64,000 nucleotides of DNA from Falsigemmobacter faecalis (GCF_003863335.1 NZ_RRAZ01000020.1:1-64000), one strand, 5' to 3'; shown: positions 31,765 through 41,695, counted from the first letter of the stretch. Notes: generated by a model not told the origin, from the sequence alone. Translations and numbers: made by a program.

Positions 31765-33863
31765 CACTTCGCCCCTTCGTTCAGCGCGGCAAACCCACGG
31801 CCCTCAGTGTTCAGCCGGGTGATCAGCGGTGCCGCTGCCCAGGCCCAGCCCTGATTGCCTTTGGCAAATTCGGCCATGCGTGCCGCAACCTTCGGCAGGC
31901 CCACACGATCGGCATAAAACATCGGCCCGCCCCGGAAGCGCGGGAAGCCATAGCCGTTCATCCAGACCGTATCAATGTCGAGCGGCCGCGCGGCGATCCC
32001 TTCTTCGAGCAGGCGCGCGCCTTCATTGGTCAGGGCGAAAAGGCAGCGCTCGACGATTTCCTCATCAGAGATCTGCCGCCGCACGAGGCCCAGACGGGCG
32101 GATTCCGCCACGATCATCGCCTCGACTTCCGGATCAACCCCGGGCTTTGCGCCAGGCTCTGCATAGATGTAATAGCCCCGCCCGGTTTTCTGACCAAACC
32201 AGCCCTGCTCGCAGATCAGATCGGGGACGCGCGAATAGGGCCGGTCAGGCTGCTCCGCGGCGCGGCGTTTGCGGATGTTCCAGCCGATGTCCTGGCCTGC
32301 CAGATCCATGGTGCGCAAAGGCCCCATGGCCATGCCCCAGCGTTCCATCGCGCCATCGACCTGGGCCGGCAGCGCACCCTCTTCGAGCAGCAGATAGGCC
32401 TGGCGGAGATATTCTTCAAACATGCGGTTGCCGATGAAGCCGTCACAGACCCCGGCCACCACACCGACTTTGCGGATCTGGCGTGCAAAGCCCATGACCG
32501 TGGCCAGGGTCTGCTGCGAGGTTTTCGCCCCGCGCACCACTTCAAGCAGCTTCATCAGATTGGCCGGGCTGAAGAAATGCAGCCCCACCACATCTTCGGG
32601 CCGCGCGGTGAAATCTGCGATCCGGTCGACATCCAGGGTCGAGGTATTGGAGGCGAGGATCGTGCCCGGATCGGCCAGGCGGTCAAGCTCGGTGAAGACC
32701 TTTTCCTTCACGCCCATATCCTCAAAGACCGCCTCAATGATCAGGTCATGGCCTTTGACATCGCTAAAATCACTGCTGTAGCTCAGCGCCGCGATCTGGG
32801 CGGTTGCCGCGGCCTCAGACAGACGCCCGCGGTCGCGGTTGCGCAGGATCGTGGCTTCTGACCGGGCGCGGGCGCGCTCCAGCGCCTCGGGGTTCAGGTC
32901 GATCACCCGTGCCTGCAGCCCCGCCTGCACGATGGCCAGCGAAATGCCGATCCCCATGGTGCCCGCGCCGATCACCGCGACGCGGCGGATCTCAGCGGCG
33001 CGCAGCGCGGGATCCAGCCCCGGCACCCGGGCAACCGCCCGCTCGGCCCCGAAAGCATAGCGCAGCGCGCGGGCGGGTTCCGAAACCAGCAGCGCGTCAA
33101 AGATGCGGTATTCTTCCGCAAGGCCCGCATCAAAATCAGCGCCCTGCCCGGCGCTGACCGCCGCAATCGCCGCCTCAACGGCCATGCGCAGGCCGGGGTT
33201 TTGCGGCTTTGCGCGCAGGGCGGCGACGGCTTCGTCAAAGCCCTCGGTGTTGAGCGGCAGATCACGCGGACGGCGGCGGCCGTCAGCGGCCACGCGCGCC
33301 GCAAAGGCCAGAGCCGCCGCGCGCAGATCACCCTCAGCCAGAGCATCGGCGAGACCGGCCTCATGGGCGGTCTTTGCCGTGATCGTGCTGCCTGCGGCGA
33401 TCCATTCCAGCGCGCGAACCGCCCCGGTCAGACGCGGCAGCCGCTGGGTGCCGCCCGCGCCCGGGATCAGGCCCAGGGTCACCTCCGGCAGCGCAAAGCG
33501 CGCATCCTGAGCCGCCACGCGGTAATCGCAGCCAAGCGCCACCTCCAGCCCGCCCCCAAGCGCCGAGCCCTGGATCGCCGCCACCAGCGGCAGGCGGCAG
33601 GCATCAAGACGCGCGATGAGTGCGCGGATCGGGCCACCGACCTCAGCTGCATTGCGGTCAAACTCTGAGATATCGGCCCCGGCCGAGAACATCCGCCCCT
33701 CTGCCGCCAGCACGATCGCTCTGACCCCCGGCTGCGCCTCCAGCGCGTCGAGTTCCGCAGCGATCCCCTGGGGAATGCCCGCCGTGGCGGAAATCGGGTT
33801 CAGCGGCGGATTGGAAAAGACGATGACCCCGATGTCGTTCACGATCTGACTGGAAACCGGCAT
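31764..33863 (-). CDS. FadB-like enoyl-CoA hydratase/3-hydroxyacyl-CoA dehydrogenase
   Basis: A 699-residue bifunctional beta-oxidation protein. Residues about 1-200 are a crotonase domain with the oxyanion-hole segments MFSAGADISEF and GSALGGGLEVALGCD. Residues about 295-480 are the NAD-binding 3-hydroxyacyl-CoA dehydrogenase domain (AVIGAGTMGIGISLAIVQAG) with SNTSTLDVDRIA and VGLHFFSPANLMKLLEVV, and the remainder is the paired C-terminal dehydrogenase domain. The ATG at 33863 gives MPVSSQIVND; the longer frame upstream is low-complexity. It heads a minus-strand operon and would process acyl-CoAs produced by the plus-strand genes nearby. Confidence 0.93.
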   Translation of the reverse strand: MPVSSQIVNDIGVIVFSNPPLNPISATAGIPQGIAAELDALEAQPGVRAIVLAAEGRMFSAGADISEFDRNAAEVGGPIRALIARLDACRLPLVAAIQGSALGGGLEVALGCDYRVAAQDARFALPEVTLGLIPGAGGTQRLPRLTGAVRALEWIAAGSTITAKTAHEAGLADALAEGDLRAAALAFAARVAADGRRRPRDLPLNTEGFDEAVAALRAKPQNPGLRMAVEAAIAAVSAGQGADFDAGLAEEYRIFDALLVSEPARALRYAFGAERAVARVPGLDPALRAAEIRRVAVIGAGTMGIGISLAIVQAGLQARVIDLNPEALERARARSEATILRNRDRGRLSEAAATAQIAALSYSSDFSDVKGHDLIIEAVFEDMGVKEKVFTELDRLADPGTILASNTSTLDVDRIADFTARPEDVVGLHFFSPANLMKLLEVVRGAKTSQQTLATVMGFARQIRKVGVVAGVCDGFIGNRMFEEYLRQAYLLLEEGALPAQVDGAMERWGMAMGPLRTMDLAGQDIGWNIRKRRAAEQPDRPYSRVPDLICEQGWFGQKTGRGYYIYAEPGAKPGVDPEVEAMIVAESARLGLVRRQISDEEIVERCLFALTNEGARLLEEGIAARPLDIDTVWMNGYGFPRFRGGPMFYADRVGLPKVAARMAEFAKGNQGWAWAAAPLITRLNTEGRGFAALNEGAK

Positions 33864-34003
33864 GGATACCCCCTGAATGCGCGGACGGGGCGAAGCTCTG
33901 CGGCGCGGTCCTGCCCGCGCTCTCCCCCCGCCTGAAGCGGTGTTGCGCGCCGCCACCCCCCTCCGGGCCACGGCGATTTCCCCAAGCGTTAGCGGAAGTT
34001 CAA

Positions 34004-34014
34004 TTGTCCAACAA
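34004..34014. promoter_or_regulatory. Candidate FCD-GntR operator in the fadB-like/gntR divergent region
   Basis: TTGTCCAACAA fits the FadR-subfamily consensus T-N-GT-N3-AC-N-A and is fully symmetric outside the central three bases. It lies 65 bp upstream of the gntR start and between the two divergent genes, so it could control both. Confidence 0.5.
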
Positions 34015-34078
34015 GTCTGCATTTCGCGGGCGCGCCTGCCATGTTAGAAGGGATTTCGCGGCTTGAGGGAGCGTGGGA

Positions 34079-34816
34079 ATGTTTAAAAAGATCGCCGCCG
34101 TGCCGGCCTACCGCATCGTCTGCGACACCATTGAGGCGCGGATTCTCGACGGCTCTCTGCCGCCTGGCGCGCTGCTGCCGATTGAGACCGAGCTTTCCGC
34201 GCAGTTCGGACTGGCCCGTCATACCGTGCGCGAAGGGCTGCGCATTCTCGAAGAGGGCGGCTTTGTGCAGCGCGAGGCGGGGCGGCGGCTCTACGTGCGC
34301 CTGCCCGATCATGCGGAGCTGGCGCCACGCGCCTCGCGGGCGCTGATGATGCAGCGTGTGACCTTTCGCGAGCTGCTGGAGGTCACGCTGGCGCTGGAAC
34401 CTGCGGCGGCCACGGGTGCGGCGCTGCGGGCAAAACCCTCTGATATCAAAGACCTGGAGGACATTCATCAGGCCATGGCCGCAGCTTCCGCAAAGGGTGA
34501 GACCATCACCCCCTTTGACATCGCCTTTCACAGCCGCATCGCCGAGATCGGCGGCAATAAGGCGCTGCTGCTGGCGCGCGAGCCGATCTCGGCGCTGTTT
34601 TACCCCGCGCTGGAGCGGCTGATGCAGGCCCCGGCGGATCCCCTGGTGACCCGGGCGCGGATGCTGCAGGCGCATCGCGCGATCATTGATGCCCTGGCCT
34701 GCGGGGAGGCCGACAGGGCGGGTCTGTGGATGACGCGGCATATGCGCGATTTCCGGCGCGGCTATGAGCTTTACGGCTTCGATCTGGATGAGGCTCTGGG
34801 CGCTGCTGCGGGGTGA
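34079..34816 (+). CDS. GntR-family regulator, FadR/FCD type
   Basis: A 245-residue regulator. The winged helix is at residues about 8-75 (LPIETELSAQFGLARHTVREGLRILEEGGF, wing REAGRRLYV) and the helical FCD domain follows, with candidate ligand residues in FDIAFHSRI, MLQAHRAII and WMTRHMRDF. The ATG at 34079 follows GAGGGAG by a good spacing; an in-frame GTG lies two codons upstream. It diverges from the FadB-like operon and precedes the monooxygenase gene, so it likely senses an acid or acyl-CoA of this pathway. Confidence 0.88.
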   Translation: MFKKIAAVPAYRIVCDTIEARILDGSLPPGALLPIETELSAQFGLARHTVREGLRILEEGGFVQREAGRRLYVRLPDHAELAPRASRALMMQRVTFRELLEVTLALEPAAATGAALRAKPSDIKDLEDIHQAMAAASAKGETITPFDIAFHSRIAEIGGNKALLLAREPISALFYPALERLMQAPADPLVTRARMLQAHRAIIDALACGEADRAGLWMTRHMRDFRRGYELYGFDLDEALGAAAG

Positions 34817-34827
34817 ACCTGCCGATA

Positions 34828-34843
34828 ATTCACATATGTGAAT
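34828..34843. promoter_or_regulatory. Perfect 16-bp palindrome before the monooxygenase gene
   Basis: ATTCACATATGTGAAT reads the same on both strands. It stands 134 bp upstream of the monooxygenase start. Close relatives occur at 36761-36774 (TTCACATTTGTGAA) and 45909-45922 (TTCACGTATATGAA), all in front of genes of the same catabolic locus. Confidence 0.65.
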
Positions 34844-34976
34844 GAATGATGCAGATAGGCATTAGCTCTGGAAGATCCCGCCCAATCAGCGAAGTCTGGG
34901 CCCAGGGAGTGTCGGGGCCTGTGCCTGCGCGTTGCGCAGGCACGCCCGGCTGTCACAGAGATCTTGGGAGGATCGC

Positions 34977-36623
34977 ATGAAAGATCTGGAAACCAGCCAC
35001 AGCGGCGCGGCGGATGTGCTGGATGTCATCGTGGTGGGCGGCGGCTTCGGCGGCATGTGCGCCAGCTATACCTTCCGGGAAATGGGCCTGAACATTCAAT
35101 GCTTTGAGGCCGGATCGGACCTTGGCGGCGTCTGGTTCTGGAACCGCTATCCGGGCGCGCGCGTCGATCTGCCGAGCATCGATTACTCCTTCTCTTTCGC
35201 CCCTGAGATTGAGCAGGAGTGGACCTGGTCGGAAGAATTCGCCGCCCAGCCGGAACTGCTGAAATATATCGATTTCGTGGCCAGCCGCCTCGATCTGCGC
35301 AAACATTTCCGCTTCAACACCCGCATCACCGGCGCCCGCTGGGATGAGGCGGCACAGATCTGGCATGTCAGCACCGACAAGGGCGACACCCTGCGCGCGC
35401 GCCACTGCGTGATGGCGACCGGGCCGCTGTCGATCCAGAAGACCCCCGATATTGCCGGCTACGGCCGCTTTAAGGGCGAATCCTATCTCTCGGGCTCCTG
35501 GCCGCAGGATCCGGTCAGCTATGCCGGCAAACGCGTCGGTGTGATCGGCGTCGGCTCCACCGGCATTCAATGCGTGCAGGAAGTCGGCCCCCAGGCGGGT
35601 GAGCTGTTCGTCTTCCAGCGCACGCCCAGCTTTACCATGCCGATGCGCAACCAGAAGCTCTCGGCCGAATATGTCGCCGATGTGAAGCGCAACTACGCAG
35701 GCCTTCGCGCCGCGGCCCGCGCCTCCACCGTCGGCGGTCTGCGCCCGCAGTCGAGCCGCGCGTTTTATTCCGTGACGCCCGAAACCCGCCGCGCGCTTTT
35801 GGAAGATGCCTGGAAACTCGGCGGTCTGTGCATCCTTGGCACCTTCTCGGATCTGATGACCAACCAGGAGGCCAACGACTATGTCGCTGAATTCCTGCGC
35901 GAAAAGATCGGCGACGTGGTGAAGGACCCGGTGACGGCCGAAAAGCTGAAGCCCCGCGGCTATCCGGTCTTTGCGCGCCGCGCCTGCCTCGATACCAGCT
36001 ATTATGAGACCTATAATCTGCCCAATGTCCATCTGCTGGACTGCGTGGAAGACCCGATCCTTGAGATCACCGAGAAGGGCATTCGCCTTGGATCGGGTGA
36101 GGTTGAACTGGATATGATCATCTTCGCCACCGGCTATGATGGTCTGACCGGCGCGCTGATGGCCTTTGATGTGGAAGGCCGCGACGGGCTGACGCTGAAG
36201 GACAAATGGCAGGACGGCCCGCGCTCTTTCCTCGGGGTGGGCATTGCGGGTTTTCCGAACTTCTTCATGACCGTCGGCCCGAACGGCCCCTCGGCGCTGG
36301 CCAATATCATCCGGATCAATGAAACGGATATCTCGCTGATCGCCCGTGCGATCCGCCATATGGATGAGAACGGCCTCTCCGCCATGGAGCCGCGCGAGAG
36401 CGCCGAAGAGGCCTGGATGGAGCAGATCCGCGATGCGGCCGGACGCTCGCTGCTGTCCAAGGCGAAAACCTGGTATGTCGGCGCCAATGTGCAGGGCAAA
36501 TCGCAGGGCCTGACCATGTTCACCGGCGGCTTTGCCAAATACGCCGAGGCCTGTGAAGCGGCGGCAAAAGACGGCTTCCACGCCTTCCGTTTTGAGCCCG
36601 TCCGCGCCCTCGCGGCCGAATAA
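34977..36623 (+). CDS. Baeyer-Villiger-type flavin monooxygenase with altered fingerprint
   Basis: A 548-residue class B flavoprotein of the cyclohexanone monooxygenase type, which uses NADPH and O2 to turn a ketone into an ester or lactone. Visible are the FAD motif GGGFGG (21-26), GVWFWNRYPGARVD (51-64), ATGPLS (147-152), the NADP motif GVGSTG (191-196) and FATGYDGLTG. The diagnostic FxGxxxHxxxW stretch is FKGESYLSGSW (165-175), so the conserved His is Leu171. Starts at an ATG behind GGAGG. It is followed by a strong terminator and preceded by a palindrome shared with the ligase operon. The SMP-30-like gene downstream would suit lactone hydrolysis. Confidence 0.85.
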   Translation: MKDLETSHSGAADVLDVIVVGGGFGGMCASYTFREMGLNIQCFEAGSDLGGVWFWNRYPGARVDLPSIDYSFSFAPEIEQEWTWSEEFAAQPELLKYIDFVASRLDLRKHFRFNTRITGARWDEAAQIWHVSTDKGDTLRARHCVMATGPLSIQKTPDIAGYGRFKGESYLSGSWPQDPVSYAGKRVGVIGVGSTGIQCVQEVGPQAGELFVFQRTPSFTMPMRNQKLSAEYVADVKRNYAGLRAAARASTVGGLRPQSSRAFYSVTPETRRALLEDAWKLGGLCILGTFSDLMTNQEANDYVAEFLREKIGDVVKDPVTAEKLKPRGYPVFARRACLDTSYYETYNLPNVHLLDCVEDPILEITEKGIRLGSGEVELDMIIFATGYDGLTGALMAFDVEGRDGLTLKDKWQDGPRSFLGVGIAGFPNFFMTVGPNGPSALANIIRINETDISLIARAIRHMDENGLSAMEPRESAEEAWMEQIRDAAGRSLLSKAKTWYVGANVQGKSQGLTMFTGGFAKYAEACEAAAKDGFHAFRFEPVRALAAE

Positions 36624-36645
36624 ATCCTGAAGGCTCAGGCCCTCG

Positions 36646-36682
36646 CCACCGGCAGCCCGACAGCGGGTCTGCCGGTGGGTTT
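36646..36682 (+). terminator. Intrinsic terminator after the monooxygenase gene
   Basis: CCACCGGCAG and CTGCCGGTGG pair over 10 bp, with an inner CCCG/CGGG pairing and a following GTTT. Confidence 0.8.
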
Positions 36683-36760
36683 ATGCTGCGTTTTGCGCAT
36701 CGCCGGATCGGTGAGGCGGGAAACAGGGTAATCCTGTCAATGCATTGATTTATATTAAAC

Positions 36761-36774
36761 TTCACATTTGTGAA
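36761..36774. promoter_or_regulatory. TTCACA-TT-TGTGAA palindrome before the ligase operon
   Basis: Six-base arms TTCACA and TGTGAA are exact complements around TT. The site lies 107 bp upstream of the acyl-CoA ligase start, immediately after the terminator of the monooxygenase gene, and matches the palindrome at 34828-34843 at 13 of 14 core positions. Confidence 0.6.
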
Positions 36775-36881
36775 TGAGAACTTCCCGGATGCGTTGTGCT
36801 TTGACAATCCCCGGGCGGGATTGAACAATTCAGATATAGCGCTGGCACCGGAGGGGGTGTGAGGCGCTGTGGGAGGAAACT

Positions 36882-38513
36882 ATGTTTGGCCTGATGCAGG
36901 ATCGTCCGCTGCTCATCTCATCGCTGCTTGAGCATGCAGAGAACTATCACCCCGGATCGGAAATCATCAGCGCGACCTGCGAAGGTCCGCTGGTGCGCAG
37001 CACCTGGAAGTCGCTGGCGCTGCGGGTGCGCAGGCTGGCGCAGGCGCTGGAAAAGCTCGGTGTAAAACCGGGCGACCGGGTGGCCACGCTGGCCTGGAAC
37101 ACCCACCGCCATGTGGAGCTTTACTTCGCGGTCTCGGGCATGGGGGCGGTGCTGCATACCGTCAACCCGCGGCTCTTTCCCGAGCAGATCGATTATATCG
37201 TCAACCACGCGGGCAGCACGGTGCTGCTCTTTGATATCACCTTTGCAAAGCTGGTCGGCGATCTGCGCGACCGCCTGCCGGGGATCGGCCATTTCGTGGC
37301 GCTGACCGATGAGGCGCATATGCCCGCAGAGGCAGGTCCCGCGCTGTGCTATGAAACGCTGCTCTCAGCTGAAGAAGGCGTCTTTGACTGGCCGGTCTTT
37401 GATGAAAACACCGCCTCGTCGCTCTGCTATACCTCAGGTACGACCGGAAATCCCAAGGGCGTGCTTTACAGCCATCGCTCGAGCGTGCTGCATTCCTTCA
37501 TGGTCTGCACCGTGGACGGGCTGGCGCTCTCGTCGGGAGATACCACGCTGCTGGTGGTGCCCCTGTTCCACGTCAACGCCTGGGGCATGCCCTATGCTTC
37601 GGCGATGTGCGGCGCAAATCTGGTGCTGCCGGGGCCGAAGCTCGACGGCGAAAGCCTCTATAAGCTGGCCACCACTGAGAAATGCACCTTCACGCTGGGC
37701 GTGCCGACCGTCTGGCTGAGCCTGCTGCAATATATCGAAAACACCCCCGGCGCTGCGGTCTCGGATCTGCCCTTTACCCGGCTGATGATCGGCGGCTCGG
37801 CGGCGCCGCGCGCCATGGTCGAGACCTTTGAGAAAGGCGGCGTGCCCGTCGTTCAGGCCTGGGGCATGACGGAAACCAGCCCGGTTGCGGCGGTGGGCAA
37901 TCTGCTGCCCAAGCATGCCTCGCTGAGTCAGGAAGAAAAGATCGACATCAAGGTCCGCCAGGGCCGCGCGGTCTACGGTGTTGAGCTGAAGATCACCGAT
38001 GAAGAGGGCGCAGCCCTGGCGCAGGATGGCACCCGCTCGGGCGATCTCTGGGTGCGTGGCCCCTGGATCACCCGTGGCTATTTCGGCGGCGAGGGCGGCG
38101 AGCAGCTTGACGCCGACGGCTGGTTCCCCACCGGCGATGTCGCCCGTATCGACACCGAGGGCTATGTCACCCTGACCGACCGCTCGAAAGATGTGATCAA
38201 ATCGGGCGGCGAATGGATCAGCTCGATCGATCTTGAGAATGCCGTCATGGGCCATGCCGCCGTGCAGCAAGCCGCGGTGATCGGCGTGCCGCATCCCAAA
38301 TGGCAGGAGCGTCCGCTTCTGGTGGTGGTGAAAAAGCCCGGCGCTGAGGCCGAGCCGAAAGCCCTGCTCGATTATCTTTCTGAGCGCGTGGCGCGCTGGT
38401 GGCTGCCCGATGACGTCGTTTTCGTCGACGCCCTGCCCCATACCGCCACCGGCAAAGTGCAAAAGCTGAAGCTGCGCGAGCAGTTCCGCGACCACGTGCT
38501 GCCTACGGCCTGA
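36882..38513 (+). CDS. AMP-forming acyl-CoA synthetase
   Basis: A 543-residue adenylate-forming enzyme, similar in length to medium- and long-chain fatty acyl-CoA ligases. It shows the AMP-binding signature [19 protein letters not shown] (about residues 181-199), [42 protein letters not shown] and the catalytic Lys in [11 protein letters not shown] near the C-terminus. It would activate the ring-opened acid with CoA and ATP. It starts behind GTGGGAGGAAACT and heads a long run of plus-strand genes through livM. The exact acid cannot be inferred from sequence. Confidence 0.92.
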   Translation: MFGLMQDRPLLISSLLEHAENYHPGSEIISATCEGPLVRSTWKSLALRVRRLAQALEKLGVKPGDRVATLAWNTHRHVELYFAVSGMGAVLHTVNPRLFPEQIDYIVNHAGSTVLLFDITFAKLVGDLRDRLPGIGHFVALTDEAHMPAEAGPALCYETLLSAEEGVFDWPVFDENTASSLCYTSGTTGNPKGVLYSHRSSVLHSFMVCTVDGLALSSGDTTLLVVPLFHVNAWGMPYASAMCGANLVLPGPKLDGESLYKLATTEKCTFTLGVPTVWLSLLQYIENTPGAAVSDLPFTRLMIGGSAAPRAMVETFEKGGVPVVQAWGMTETSPVAAVGNLLPKHASLSQEEKIDIKVRQGRAVYGVELKITDEEGAALAQDGTRSGDLWVRGPWITRGYFGGEGGEQLDADGWFPTGDVARIDTEGYVTLTDRSKDVIKSGGEWISSIDLENAVMGHAAVQQAAVIGVPHPKWQERPLLVVVKKPGAEAEPKALLDYLSERVARWWLPDDVVFVDALPHTATGKVQKLKLREQFRDHVLPTA

Positions 38514-38598
38514 GGGCGCGCCGCAAGGCCCTCTCTCCCCCCTTTCCTTTCGCGTGGCGGGCCCTGTCCTGCCGCGCCGATGAAGACCAGGAGTTTCC

Positions 38599-39711
38599 AT
38601 GCCCCAGATGATCTTTGACGATGAAGACGGCACCTTCGGCCTGCTGCGCGACAGCGTCAGCGGCTTTGCCGCCGACTTCCATGGCCCGACCCGGATGCGC
38701 GCCCGCCGGGCGGCGGGGAGCGATCTTGACCGCGACCTCTGGGCGGCCATGGCCGATGCGGGCTGGCTGGGCCTGAGCATCCCCGAAGAGCTGGGCGGCT
38801 CGGGTCTGGGTCCGCGCGCGCAGGCCGTGCTCAGCGAGGCGCTTGGCCGCGAGCTGATCTCTGAGCCGCTGGCTTTCCTCGCGGTTTTCTCAGGCGCGCT
38901 GCTGTCGCAGTCCGACGAAAGCGCCGCGCGCGCGCGTCTGATCGAGGGGCTGATCGACGGCTCGCTGGTCGTCACCCCGGCGGTTCAGGGCGTGGATGGC
39001 GCGCTGTCGCCGCTGAAAGCTGTAGCCACGCAAAGCGGTCTTTCGCTGAGCGGTGAGGCGCATTTCGTCAATGCCGCGGCTTCGTCCGATGAGCTGCTGG
39101 TGCTGGCAGCACAGGGGGATGAGGTGCTGCTGGTCGCTGTGCCGCGCGCGCTGACCACCGTGACCCTGCGCCCGACGCTGGACGGCGCGCAGCTTGGCCG
39201 CGTGGCGCTGGAAAACGCCGAAATCTCCGCTGACCGCATTTTGTCGCGTCAGGGCCTGACTCTGGCTGAGGCCGCCGTCAATACCACCCGTCTCGCGCTG
39301 GCGGCAGAGCTTGCGGGCAATGCCTCAAAGGCGCTGGAAATCACCGTCGGCTATACCTCTGAGCGCGTGCAGTTCGGCAAGCCGATCGCAGCCTTCCAGT
39401 CGCTGCAGCACCGCATGGTCGATATGTGGGCCGATGCGGAATTTGCCTGCTCGGCCGTGGTCAATGCCTGCGACCGCCAGGACGAGGGCGATGCCCTGGC
39501 CGCGCATCTCTCGATCCTCGCCGCCAAAGCCCGCGCGGGTGATGCGGCGGTCACCGTGGGCCGCCGCGCCATCCATCTGCATGGTGCCATGGGCTTCACC
39601 GATGAATGCGACATCGGCCATTACATGAAACGCGCCGTCGCCCTGAATTCCGCGCTCGGCCAGCCCGAGGCGCTGCGCCTGCAGTTCCTCGCCCTTGAGC
39701 GCGCTGCCTGA
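38599..39711 (+). CDS. Acyl-CoA dehydrogenase, short paralogue
   Basis: A 370-residue acyl-CoA dehydrogenase-like flavoprotein. The N-terminal helical domain has [21 protein letters not shown], the C-terminal domain [25 protein letters not shown] and [20 protein letters not shown]. It is separated from the 388-residue dehydrogenase at 40499 only by an enoyl-CoA hydratase gene. In steroid and terpenoid clusters, pairs of unequal dehydrogenases of this type form heteromeric enzymes in which one partner supplies the catalytic base; this pair may do the same (inference). Confidence 0.87.
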   Translation: MPQMIFDDEDGTFGLLRDSVSGFAADFHGPTRMRARRAAGSDLDRDLWAAMADAGWLGLSIPEELGGSGLGPRAQAVLSEALGRELISEPLAFLAVFSGALLSQSDESAARARLIEGLIDGSLVVTPAVQGVDGALSPLKAVATQSGLSLSGEAHFVNAAASSDELLVLAAQGDEVLLVAVPRALTTVTLRPTLDGAQLGRVALENAEISADRILSRQGLTLAEAAVNTTRLALAAELAGNASKALEITVGYTSERVQFGKPIAAFQSLQHRMVDMWADAEFACSAVVNACDRQDEGDALAAHLSILAAKARAGDAAVTVGRRAIHLHGAMGFTDECDIGHYMKRAVALNSALGQPEALRLQFLALERAA

Positions 39712-39722
39712 AAGGTCCTCCC

Positions 39723-40499
39723 ATGAGAAACGAACTGATCAAAGTCACCATCGAGAACCATGTGGCTCTGGTGAAAATGGATGCGCCGCCGGTCAATGCC
39801 TGGTCGCTGGCCTTCACGGAAGAATTCCTCGAAGTTTTTGACGAGCTTTATGAGGCAAGCAATGTGCGCTGCATCGTCGTCACCGGCCGCGAGAAGATGT
39901 TCTCGGCCGGGGCCGATATCAAACAGCGCACCTCGGTCAGCGGTGTTGCGGGCAATCTGACCCGCCACATGCGCCGGATGCGCGAAGTCGGCAATACCGT
40001 CATGGAGATGAACAAGCCGGTGATCGCCGCCGTCAACGGCCCGGCACTGGGCGTGGGCATGGCGCCGATCATCAACGCCGATATCATCCTGGCTTCTGAC
40101 AATGCCTTCTTCTGCATGCCGGAAATCGACATCGGCCTGATGGGCGGTGCCGCCCATACCATGTCGCTTTTCCCGCATTCGCTGGCGCGCCGCATGATCC
40201 TGACGGGCTACCGCCTGCCCGCAGCGGAAGCCTACCGCCGCGGCATCATTGAGGCCTGCCTGCCGCTGGAAGAGCTGCTGCCGGCGGCCATGGAGATGGC
40301 AAACAACATCGCCTCGAAAAGCCCGAAAGCCATCGGCCTTGCCAAGCGCGCGATCAATACCGTCCGCTCGATGCCGCTGCGCGAGGGCTACCGCTTTGAG
40401 CAGAATCTGACCAATGAGATGACGCAGCATGAGGACTCGAAAGAGGCCATGCGGGCCTTCCTCGAAAAGCGTAAACCCGTGTTCAAGGACAACGTATAA
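39723..40499 (+). CDS. Enoyl-CoA hydratase/isomerase family protein
   Basis: A 258-residue crotonase-fold protein. The oxyanion-hole segments are MFSAGADIKQRTS (near residue 60) and GPALGVGMAPIINADIILAS (near 108-127); the usual active-site Glu region reads FCMPEIDIGLMGG. It likely hydrates an enoyl-CoA made by the flanking acyl-CoA dehydrogenases. Its last base overlaps the ATG of the next gene (TAATG), indicating coupled translation. Confidence 0.9.
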   Translation: MRNELIKVTIENHVALVKMDAPPVNAWSLAFTEEFLEVFDELYEASNVRCIVVTGREKMFSAGADIKQRTSVSGVAGNLTRHMRRMREVGNTVMEMNKPVIAAVNGPALGVGMAPIINADIILASDNAFFCMPEIDIGLMGGAAHTMSLFPHSLARRMILTGYRLPAAEAYRRGIIEACLPLEELLPAAMEMANNIASKSPKAIGLAKRAINTVRSMPLREGYRFEQNLTNEMTQHEDSKEAMRAFLEKRKPVFKDNV

Positions 40500-41665
40500 T
40501 GGCCGAGGCACAGCAAAACTGGAACGCCATGCCGGACGAAGACTTCCGGCAGATCTTCCGCACCTGGGCTGACGCCAACTGCCCCGCTGAGCTGCGCTTC
40601 ATGCGCAAACAGCGCCCCCTCTATGAAGAGGTGAAGGTCTGGTATCAGGCGCTGGCCGACAAGGGCTGGCTCTCGCCGCTCTGGCCGCAGGACTATGGCG
40701 GCATGGGTCTGAACCCGGCCAAACATATGATTTACGTGGAAGAATGGGCCCGCCTCGGCTGCCCGCGCATCCCGGATCACGGCATCGGCCTGACCGGCCC
40801 GCTGCTGCTGCATTACGGCTCGGACGAGCAAAAAGAGTTCTTCCTGCCGAAGATCCTGACCGGCGAGCATGTCTGGTGCCAGGGCTATTCCGAGCCGGGC
40901 TCGGGCTCGGATCTGGCCTCGATGCGCACCACCGCGGTGCGTGACGGCGATGATTATGTCATCAACGGCCAGAAAATCTGGACCACGCTGGCGCATTGCG
41001 CCAATTGGATCCTGCTGCTGGTGCGCACCGATAAGGACGCGAAAAAGCCGCAACAGGGCATTTCGGTGCTGCTGGCGCCGCTGGATCTGCCGGGCGTGAC
41101 CGTGCGTCCGATCCCGAACCTGCGCGAAGAGGCCGATTTCTGCGAGGTCTTCTTCGACAACGTCCGCGTTCCGGTCTCGGCCCTGGTGGGCGAAGAGAAC
41201 AAGGGCTGGACGCTGGCGAAAACCGTCCTCAGCCATGAGCGCATCTTCCTTGGCGCGCCGACCCGGCCCGAATATGCCCTGGCGCGTCTGCAGGCGCTGG
41301 CGGAAGCGCGGGGCGCTTTCAACGATCCGGCCTTCGTGTCGCGCTTTGCGAAACTGCGCCTTGATGTCTATGACCTTGGCTCTGCCTTTGAGCGCTTTGC
41401 CCGCGTGCTGCGCCAGGGCGGCGAGCTTGGGGCCGATGTCTCGGTACTGAAACTCTTCAACACCGAGCTTTATCAACGCATCACCGAAGAAATGCTGGAG
41501 ATCGTGGGCGAAGAAGCCCGGTTCAACGACGATCTGGACGCCGACGATATCATGATCGACGCGATGAACCTTTATCTCGACTCGCGCGCCCCGGCGATTT
41601 TCGGCGGCTCGAATGAGATCCAGCGCAACATTCTGGCCAAAGCCGTTCTGCGGCTGCCGGGCTGA
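40499..41665 (+). CDS. Acyl-CoA dehydrogenase, long paralogue of the pair
   Basis: A 388-residue acyl-CoA dehydrogenase. FAD- and substrate-site signatures include CQGYSEPGSGSDLASMRTTAV, INGQKIWTTLAHCANWILLLVRTD and the C-terminal block APAIFGGSNEIQRNILAK. At the place where many family members carry the base Glu in a YEG sequence, this protein has FGG (368-370), as in dehydrogenase partners of heteromeric complexes. Together with the 370-residue protein at 38599 it may form one functional enzyme. It overlaps the hydratase by one base and precedes livG by 30 nt. Confidence 0.9.
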   Translation: MAEAQQNWNAMPDEDFRQIFRTWADANCPAELRFMRKQRPLYEEVKVWYQALADKGWLSPLWPQDYGGMGLNPAKHMIYVEEWARLGCPRIPDHGIGLTGPLLLHYGSDEQKEFFLPKILTGEHVWCQGYSEPGSGSDLASMRTTAVRDGDDYVINGQKIWTTLAHCANWILLLVRTDKDAKKPQQGISVLLAPLDLPGVTVRPIPNLREEADFCEVFFDNVRVPVSALVGEENKGWTLAKTVLSHERIFLGAPTRPEYALARLQALAEARGAFNDPAFVSRFAKLRLDVYDLGSAFERFARVLRQGGELGADVSVLKLFNTELYQRITEEMLEIVGEEARFNDDLDADDIMIDAMNLYLDSRAPAIFGGSNEIQRNILAKAVLRLPG

Positions 41666-41695
41666 CCCCCGAAAATAAGGGGGCGGGAGGAACCT

